From Bacillota bacterium (GTDB lineage Bacteria; Bacillota_E; Sulfobacillia; Sulfobacillales; Sulfobacillaceae), in the NCBI GenBank assembly GCA_021802375.1, contig JAKAAL010000226.1, forward strand, positions 1 to 6,788: a stretch of 6,788 bases of DNA. The letters run 5' to 3'. The notes under the pieces are model-generated. The model searched no databases, was not told the origin of the DNA, and saw only the letters and a list, made by a program, of their open reading frames with translations. Positions 1-3,466 of this stretch are shown here, in pieces. Made by a program: the position numbers and the translations under genes. The first letter of the stretch is position 1; each line of letters begins with the position of its first letter.

Positions 1-255
1 ATCATGGTGCTGTTTGCCCGTAAAAAACGACGGTTGGGTGTAGCATTACAGAGCCCGGCACTACAGGCGGATGCTGTAGAAAGTTGGGTCTGTGCGTATA
101 TGGCATGGCTGGGGTTGGCCGGCACACTCGGTGTATGGGCGTTAGGGTGGACATGGATGGACCCTGTCGCCGCTCTTGCCATTGCTTATTGGGTGGCCCG
201 AGAAGCCTGGGAAGCATTCGAAGAAGTGAGGGGGAAAGAGGACGCGGAGCCTTAA
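1..255 (+). CDS. C-terminal part of a CDF-like cation transporter (5' end outside window)
   Basis: The reading frame is open from the first base, so the gene begins upstream and only about the last 84 residues are visible. They look like the final two transmembrane helices of a cation diffusion facilitator (Co/Zn/Cd-type efflux protein in the inner membrane). A segment starting SPALQADAVESW matches the start of helix 5, and MDPVAALAIAYWVAREAWEA matches helix 6 with its conserved Asp-Pro. In classical members helix 5 carries a D-A-x-H-x-x-x-D metal site. Here the aspartate of QADA is kept, but the His position is Glu and the second Asp position is Cys (E-S-W-V-C). This resembles a divergent CDF-like branch usually annotated only as 'cation transporter', so the metal is uncertain. 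There is no cytoplasmic C-terminal domain: the protein ends with a short charged tail. Family membership is fairly sure; substrate is unknown. Confidence 0.72.
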   Translation: MMVLFARKKRRLGVALQSPALQADAVESWVCAYMAWLGLAGTLGVWALGWTWMDPVAALAIAYWVAREAWEAFEEVRGKEDAEP

Positions 256-383
256 TAGCGTGGGCCCGGTCTCCATCCATCGACTCAGCAGAAATCATGC
301 GGTGATGGTCTGCGGCCACGACCTTTCCTAATCCTCGTGACACAATCTAGTGAAATGGTCATGATTATCACGGAGGTGTCCCT

Positions 384-605
384 ATGCTCACGGTCTATGG
401 CGCGACCATCGTCACTCTTATGATGGTGTTTTACGCTTTGGAGGCCCGTTCTTCATGGTTTACGTTGGCGTTCGCGGTCTCCTGTTGGGGATCAGCCAGT
501 TACGGGTTCATGGCTGGAACATGGCCCTTTGGAATCGTGGAAGCAGTATGGGGCGTGATCGCGTTTCGAAAGTTCTATTACTTGTATGGCGCTTCTCCCC
601 GCTAA
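384..605 (+). CDS. Small hydrophobic membrane protein, function unknown
   Basis: This 73-residue protein is mostly hydrophobic. I see about three membrane segments, roughly residues 4-19, 26-44 and 47-62, with a basic C-terminal tail (FRKFYYLYGASPR). The middle part, SASYGFMAGTWPFGIVEAVW, has the look of small conserved hypothetical membrane proteins, but I know of no assigned function. The ATG is preceded by a good ribosome binding site (GGAGGT at 372-377, six bases from the start), and the frame is free of other plausible starts. It lies 128 bp downstream of the transporter on the same strand and could be co-transcribed with it. I saw no convincing promoter of its own. The coding call rests on the ribosome binding site, sensible membrane composition and frame length. 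Confidence 0.7.
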   Translation: MLTVYGATIVTLMMVFYALEARSSWFTLAFAVSCWGSASYGFMAGTWPFGIVEAVWGVIAFRKFYYLYGASPR

Positions 606-732
606 TGGGGCGGGACACGGCGTGAATTCCGGTAGGACCATCAACCATACCGATCGCGTTTCAACAGAACTGCCACCGCCCCCTTATTCTTTTGTTTACC
701 CATTGCGGACACATACGCCAAATGGGGTTCCC

Positions 733-761
733 ATGACACATGCCGTGAAATCGCGTAAAAT
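733..761 (+). promoter_or_regulatory. Sigma-70-type promoter, probably the original promoter of the SHOCT gene
   Basis: ATGACA (733-738) and TAAAAT (756-761) are each one base from the -35 and -10 consensus and are separated by exactly 17 bases. The -10 lies within the left copy of the duplicated target of the neighbouring mobile element. If the element and one target copy are removed in thought, this promoter would start transcription about 25 bases before the ATG at 951, a normal leader. In the present arrangement transcription would start around 768, inside the element, and give a leader of about 180 bases. The hexamers and spacing are seen; the activity is inferred. Confidence 0.55.
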
Positions 762-763
762 AA
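756..763. repeat. Left copy of the target-site duplication
   Basis: TAAAATAA here recurs exactly at 913-920, directly outside the two inverted repeats. The identity extends to nine bases (GTAAAATAA, 755-763 and 912-920) if the outermost G is counted as target rather than as the end of the element. Confidence 0.8.
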
Positions 764-786
764 CATACATCCTCAGATAACTCAGG
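764..786 (+). repeat. Left terminal inverted repeat of the mini-transposon
   Basis: It pairs with 890-912. Mismatches fall at 767, 770 and 773, the last of which would be a G-U pair in RNA. The inner 13 bases pair perfectly. Confidence 0.78.
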
Positions 787-889
787 TTAGGTCCGGAAGG
801 CGGTGCGAAACGGGTAAATCATGCCATTTTATGTCCTTATGACCCATGGAGCGAATAAACTTAGTGATTTTCAGGGCTGTTCCCTGTTG

Positions 890-912
890 CCTGAGTTATC
901 TGGGGTTGAATG
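890..912 (-). repeat. Right terminal inverted repeat of the mini-transposon
   Basis: It is the inverted complement of 764-786 (20 of 23 bases). It ends directly at the second target copy and lies 21 bases before the ribosome binding site of the SHOCT gene. Confidence 0.78.
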
Positions 913-920
913 TAAAATAA
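913..920. repeat. Right copy of the target-site duplication
   Basis: TAAAATAA is identical to 756-763. It again contains the -10-like hexamer TAAAAT (913-918), but no good -35 lies 16-18 bases upstream of this copy, because the terminal repeat of the element occupies that position. Confidence 0.8.
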
Positions 921-950
921 TGACGATAGCGACAGGGGTGGGCGCACACT

Positions 951-1157
951 ATGATGGCCATGATGTGGGTAGGAACCGTGATTTGGTTGGGCATTTTAGT
1001 GGTGTTAGCCGTGGCGGTCTCTATATGGTTTCGTCATGTCCAAAGCTGGCGTCAGGCTCCGGACGATCCGCTAGCCATCTTGGAGCTGCGCCTAGCCCGC
1101 GGAGAAATTTCCTTGGAAGAATATCAAGCCATCCGTCGACACCTGGAAACCCATTAG
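951..1157 (+). CDS. Membrane-anchored SHOCT-domain protein
   Basis: This 68-residue protein has one N-terminal membrane helix (about residues 5-26), a short basic linker and a C-terminal SHOCT domain (about 38-67). The SHOCT hallmarks are visible: DPLAILELRLARGEIS then LEEYQAIRRHLE, matching the usual D-P-L-x-x-L-x-x-R-x-A-x-G-E-I-x-x-x-E-Y pattern. SHOCT is a short helical module thought to mediate oligomerisation; the cellular role of such small anchored forms is unknown. An AGGGGTGGG stretch at 934-942 acts as ribosome binding site. The first of several clustered ATG codons (951, 954, 960, 963) is best spaced. Its stop codon overlaps the stop of the convergent histidine kinase gene. Its upstream region has been invaded by a mini-transposon, so its expression may be altered. 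Confidence 0.8.
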   Translation: MMAMMWVGTVIWLGILVVLAVAVSIWFRHVQSWRQAPDDPLAILELRLARGEISLEEYQAIRRHLETH

Positions 1158-2182
1158 TCGGCCCGAACCGGGAGATAGAGGCACACCCGTGCGCCATCCC
1201 AGGGGCTGTTCCCGATAGTCAGTGATCCACCGTGTGCTTTAAGCAACGCGACCGCGACCGCCATCCCCAAACCGACACCCGACGACCGCGGATCCCGATA
1301 AAACGGTCGGGTGACCAGCGCGTGTTGGGCCAGCGGAATACCGGGCCCGCTATCGTCCACACAACATTCCACGCCCTCAGCCAAACCACGCCACGTGATA
1401 GCGATTTGTCCCCCTTGCGGTGTGTGGCGCAATGCATTGTCCACTAAATTGGTCAACACCTGGTCCATGCGATCCCGGTCTGCCACCACCTCGACGGGCT
1501 CTCCCGTCCCCACGAGGCTGATGTGTTGAAGGTCGGCCAGGGGGCCAAACTTTAACACAACCTCCTCAACTTGTACATCTAACCGGTAAGAAACACGATG
1601 CAATGCCGTGGCGGAAGATTGGAGAGTTTCAATGAGAAGCAAGTCATTCACCATACGAGTCAGGCGCTGCACTTCCCGTAAGAGGGTGGTCCATCGGCCC
1701 GGCGTCGCTGGGAGATCCCCGGTGGCCAACCCCTCCAGGTTCGCCCGCAACACCGTTAGGGGAGTTTTCAATTCGTGTGCGACACTAGCCAAAAACATCT
1801 CCCGCTCGGACTGGGCCATCGCGAGCCGGTGCGCCATTTGATTCAAGGCATAGCTTAATTGCCCCCACGGCCCGGTATCGGGGACCGGTAACCGTTCCCA
1901 ACGTCCTTCCTCGAGCTGATTAATCCAGGCGACGATATCGATCCAATCGCGCTCTAAGAGCTTGTCGACACGTCGCACCAGTATCCAACCGATTCCGGCC
2001 AGAGCCATCCAGACCATTCCCGCCACCAGAAGATAGATCTCGGGACTGGTCCCCCTCGATCGAGATGTCAAGCCCGCCCACAGCGTTCCGAGCCCGACGG
2101 TCAGCCCCAATGCGAGGCCCATGCTGATAGTCAGAACCAACCAGAGACCTAGAGCCCACCGGGGCCTGGATCGTCGCGCCAA
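1154..2182 (-). CDS. Two-component sensor histidine kinase with very short extracytoplasmic loop
   Basis: This 342-residue kinase is expected to phosphorylate the response regulator encoded just upstream. The order is: membrane helix about 10-37, a loop of about ten residues (SRSRGTSPEI), membrane helix 50-69, a HAMP-like linker 70-123, then the catalytic core. The H-box is ASVAHELKTPL with the phosphorylated His136. The N-box is NLVDNALRH (Asn245, Asn249), G1 is DDSGPGIP (276-283), the F-box is PFYR (293-296) and G2 is GVGLGMAV (302-309), so all catalytic motifs are present. There is no sizeable sensor domain, so the signal is probably read in or at the membrane. The start is a TTG at 2182. 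The frame opens just upstream at a TGA with no ATG or GTG between, GGGGTGGG lies a few bases before it, and the first ATG inside (residue 21) would cut the first membrane helix. It overlaps the regulator gene by 34 bp. The ligand is unknown; metal or envelope stress is suggested only by the neighbours. Confidence 0.9.
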   Translation of the reverse strand: MARRSRPRWALGLWLVLTISMGLALGLTVGLGTLWAGLTSRSRGTSPEIYLLVAGMVWMALAGIGWILVRRVDKLLERDWIDIVAWINQLEEGRWERLPVPDTGPWGQLSYALNQMAHRLAMAQSEREMFLASVAHELKTPLTVLRANLEGLATGDLPATPGRWTTLLREVQRLTRMVNDLLLIETLQSSATALHRVSYRLDVQVEEVVLKFGPLADLQHISLVGTGEPVEVVADRDRMDQVLTNLVDNALRHTPQGGQIAITWRGLAEGVECCVDDSGPGIPLAQHALVTRPFYRDPRSSGVGLGMAVAVALLKAHGGSLTIGNSPWDGARVCLYLPVRAD

Positions 2183-2874
2183 CGGTATCCCACCCCCCGA
2201 ATCGTATCAATATACCGTGGTGTCTCGACAGGGTCGCCCAGTTTTTTTCGCAAGCGGGCAATCTCCATATCGACCGCCCGATCGAACACCTCGCCGACGT
2301 CTCCCCAAATCCTGTCGAGCAATTCCTCGCGGGTCCACACCCGGCCCGGGTTGGTCGCGAGATGCCTCAGCAGTTCAAACTCCAAAGTGGTGAGTTCCAT
2401 AGGAATGTCCCGACGCCGGACTTGCCGTCGGGGGATGTCGATCACTAAATCCTGCACCGCGACGCGGCCAGGTGAGTCCTCGGATTGATCCTGCCCGCGG
2501 CGGCGCAATGCCCCACACCGCGCGAGCACTTGGCCTGGACTGAACGGTTTCACGACGTAATCATCCGCGCCGAGCTGCAACGCCCGAATAATGCCCGCTT
2601 CCTGATCCCGCACCGTCAACATGAGAATCGGTACAGTCGTGTGCGAACGTAAGACCCGAATAGACTCAAGACCGTCACTATCGGGTAGTTCCCAGTCCAG
2701 CACAATGACGTGGGGGACATGCTGTGCCAATTGCTGCAATGCCTCCGTGAACGAACCTGCCGCCGCCACGGACCAGCCCCACGGTTCGCCATATGCAGTC
2801 AACACCTCAACAATCCCCGGATCGTCGTCGACGATGAGGAGGGAATTTTTCGCGGCCTCTTGGGTCTCGTCCAT
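2149..2874 (-). CDS. OmpR/PhoB-family response regulator
   Basis: This is a DNA-binding response regulator of 241 residues with an N-terminal receiver domain and a C-terminal winged helix. In the receiver the acidic pair is Asp17-Asp18 (LLIVDDDPG), the phosphorylated residue is Asp60 (VIVLDWELPDSDGL), and the switch residues are Thr87 (MLTVRD) and Lys109 (VVKPFSP). The output domain shows the OmpR pattern: ELTTLEFELLRHLATNPGRV, then TREELLDRIWG, then the recognition helix region RAVDMEIARLRKKLG and the terminal hairpin YIDTIRGVGYRW. I prefer the ATG at 2874 because GGAG (2881-2884) precedes it by six bases. A GTG four codons earlier (2886) is in frame but lacks a ribosome binding site. The gene heads an operon with the overlapping kinase gene and diverges from csoR. 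Its target genes cannot be read from the sequence; the copper operon next door is a candidate. Confidence 0.92.
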   Translation of the reverse strand: MDETQEAAKNSLLIVDDDPGIVEVLTAYGEPWGWSVAAAGSFTEALQQLAQHVPHVIVLDWELPDSDGLESIRVLRSHTTVPILMLTVRDQEAGIIRALQLGADDYVVKPFSPGQVLARCGALRRRGQDQSEDSPGRVAVQDLVIDIPRRQVRRRDIPMELTTLEFELLRHLATNPGRVWTREELLDRIWGDVGEVFDRAVDMEIARLRKKLGDPVETPRYIDTIRGVGYRWRDDPGPGGL

Positions 2875-2905
2875 CGGGTTCTCCACATTGAGCCAATATC
2901 TCGTT

Positions 2906-2914
2906 AGTATACCA
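2906..2914 (-). promoter_or_regulatory. Extended -10 promoter of the two-component operon
   Basis: Read on the minus strand the sequence is TGG-TATACT: a -10 hexamer one base from consensus, preceded by the TG of an extended -10 element. The -35 position (around 2929-2935) is poor, which extended -10 promoters tolerate. The predicted start near 2899 gives a leader of about 25 bases to the ATG at 2874. Confidence 0.55.
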
Positions 2915-3006
2915 TGGGACCTTCAGGAGTTCGTAGGCTACCAAAGCGATGAATAACCGTTACGTGACGTACGTCCCCTAATTCCCGACCCAGTATCGCA
3001 TCCACC

Positions 3007-3018
3007 AGGGCATGCCCT
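3007..3018. repeat. 12-bp perfect palindrome, possible operator
   Basis: AGGGCATGCCCT reads identically on both strands. It lies almost midway between the two divergent promoters, where a dimeric regulator could bind. No family-specific operator is recognised. Confidence 0.4.
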
Positions 3019-3117
3019 CCGAATCACGGGTGACCTACGCCAACACGCCATAGTGCGTCAGCGGGCTCTGGAGTGAGTACTGTTAGAACACCACAAACTA
3101 GCCTACCTCTAATCATG

Positions 3118-3147
3118 TTGCTCTACGCTATTATTTTAGTATATAGT
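3118..3147 (+). promoter_or_regulatory. Promoter of csoR-copA-copZ
   Basis: The -10 is TATAGT at 3142-3147, one base from consensus. The best -35 is TTGCTC at 3118-3123 with an 18-base spacer; only its TTG is conserved. Transcription would start around 3153-3155, at the first of the two GGG-rich repeats, so a repressor bound there would block it. Confidence 0.5.
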
Positions 3148-3152
3148 AGTCA

Positions 3153-3178
3153 TAGGGAGTATCAGTAGGGGGTGTCGG
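3153..3178 (+). promoter_or_regulatory. csoR: Tandem 13-bp GGG-rich repeats, candidate CsoR binding site
   Basis: TAGGGAGTATCAG (3153-3165) is followed immediately by TAGGGGGTGTCGG (3166-3178). They match at 10 of 13 positions, and all three differences are A-to-G. Each resembles one half of known CsoR operators, in which C-runs and G-runs form an inverted repeat ending in GGGGGTAT-like sequence. Here both halves point the same way and cover the transcription start and the csoR GTG. Autoregulation by CsoR is well established in other bacteria; assignment to this site is inference. Confidence 0.45.
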
Positions 3179-3456
3179 AGATCTACCAATATGAGCAAGA
3201 TAAAGAGAACTTGACCGCCCGACTGAAACGAATTGAAGGGCAAGTCAAAGGTATTATGCGCATGGTGGATGATGGGAGATACTGCCCAGATATCTTACAA
3301 CAAGTTTCTGCAATGACCGCCGCTATGGACGAGGTGTCGTTAATTTTGTTAAGGTCGCACATTAATGGATGTGTCAAAGACGCTATTGAACAGCACCAAG
3401 GCGATGAGCCCATTGATGACCTGATTACGGTCGTACGTAAAGTCATTCGGCGTTAG
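3172..3456 (+). CDS. csoR: Copper-sensing transcriptional repressor CsoR
   Basis: This 94-residue helical protein of the CsoR/RcnR family has no classical helix-turn-helix. It binds operator DNA as an oligomer and releases it when Cu(I) binds. The family signature is clear: LKRIEGQVKGIMRMVDDGRYC, then DILQQVSAMTAAMDEV and LLRSHINGCV. The copper ligands Cys38, His63 and Cys67 are all present, the pattern expected for Cu(I) rather than for nickel, formaldehyde or persulfide sensors. The start is GTG at 3172: a stop codon lies two codons upstream and the nearby ATG at 3191 is out of frame. GGGAG at 3155-3159 and the G-run touching the GTG give only an imperfect ribosome binding site, in keeping with low repressor output. 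It leads the copper operon, ten bases ahead of copA, and probably represses it and itself. Confidence 0.93.
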   Translation: MSEIYQYEQDKENLTARLKRIEGQVKGIMRMVDDGRYCPDILQQVSAMTAAMDEVSLILLRSHINGCVKDAIEQHQGDEPIDDLITVVRKVIRR

Positions 3457-3466
3457 GAGGACAGCG

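Larger units (their letters stand above)
764..912. mobile_element. Mini-transposon (MITE-like element) with terminal inverted repeats and target duplication
   Basis: The 23 bases at 764-786 are the inverted complement of 890-912 at 20 of 23 positions. This includes an unbroken 13-base core, CAGATAACTCAGG at 774-786 against CCTGAGTTATCTG at 890-902. The element is bracketed by an exact 8-base direct repeat (TAAAATAA), which is what transposase-mediated insertion leaves behind. Its 149 bp contain no coding capacity for a transposase, so it would need an enzyme supplied in trans from a related full-length insertion sequence. The interior (787-889) holds a small hairpin, CAGGG at 872-876 with CCCTG at 882-886. 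The ends begin with CAT and finish with ATG. I cannot match them to a named insertion-sequence family from memory, although an 8-9 bp duplication is compatible with several. The good preservation of repeats and duplication suggests a fairly recent insertion. Confidence 0.78.
606..950. other. 345-bp non-coding stretch holding a promoter and a mini-transposon
   Basis: No credible gene lies here: the open frames that cross it lack ribosome binding sites and have unnatural composition. Bases 606-732 show nothing I can name beyond a C-rich then T-rich tract near 677-700. A promoter-like pair sits at 733-761, an inverted-repeat-bounded element at 764-912 and its duplicated target at 756-763 and 913-920. 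The ribosome binding site of the SHOCT gene follows at 934-942. Confidence 0.7.
2875..3171. promoter_or_regulatory. Divergent regulatory region between the two-component operon and csoR-copAZ
   Basis: This 297-bp gap has no plausible gene. It holds a promoter toward the response regulator (near 2906-2914) and one toward csoR (near 3118-3147). It also holds a 12-base perfect palindrome at 3007-3018, a cluster of ACGT repeats at 2962-2974, and the octamer TAGCCTAC near both ends, each copy pointing to the gene it precedes. Near the csoR start lie two tandem GGG-rich 13-base repeats. The length leaves room for several regulators. Confidence 0.6.

Noticed and set aside
288..313. Imperfect hairpin GCAGA...TCTGC after the transporter gene as a terminator
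   Set aside because: Only five outer pairs plus a few interrupted inner pairs, and no T-run follows.
2..343. 113-codon open frame on the minus strand opposite the transporter end
   Set aside because: It lies over a recognisable CDF C-terminus, has no homology I can recognise, and has proline- and histidine-rich composition typical of an antisense shadow.
586..780. Open frame after the small membrane protein
   Set aside because: It starts inside the previous gene in another frame without a ribosome binding site and runs through the promoter and the start of the mini-transposon.
764..912. Assigning the mini-transposon to a named insertion-sequence family
   Set aside because: An 8-9 bp duplication fits several families, and the CAT...ATG ends match none I can recall with certainty.
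1162..1172. CCCG-aac-CGGG hairpin as a shared terminator of the convergent genes
   Set aside because: The stem is only four base pairs, lies inside the kinase coding sequence and has no T-run on either strand.
821..1225. 134-codon open frame starting inside the mini-transposon
   Set aside because: It overlaps the SHOCT gene in another frame, and the SHOCT frame carries a clear domain and a ribosome binding site.
2875..2886. GTG at 2886 as start of the response regulator
   Set aside because: No ribosome binding site precedes it, while the GGAG formed by these very bases is ideally spaced for the ATG at 2874. It remains a possible alternative.
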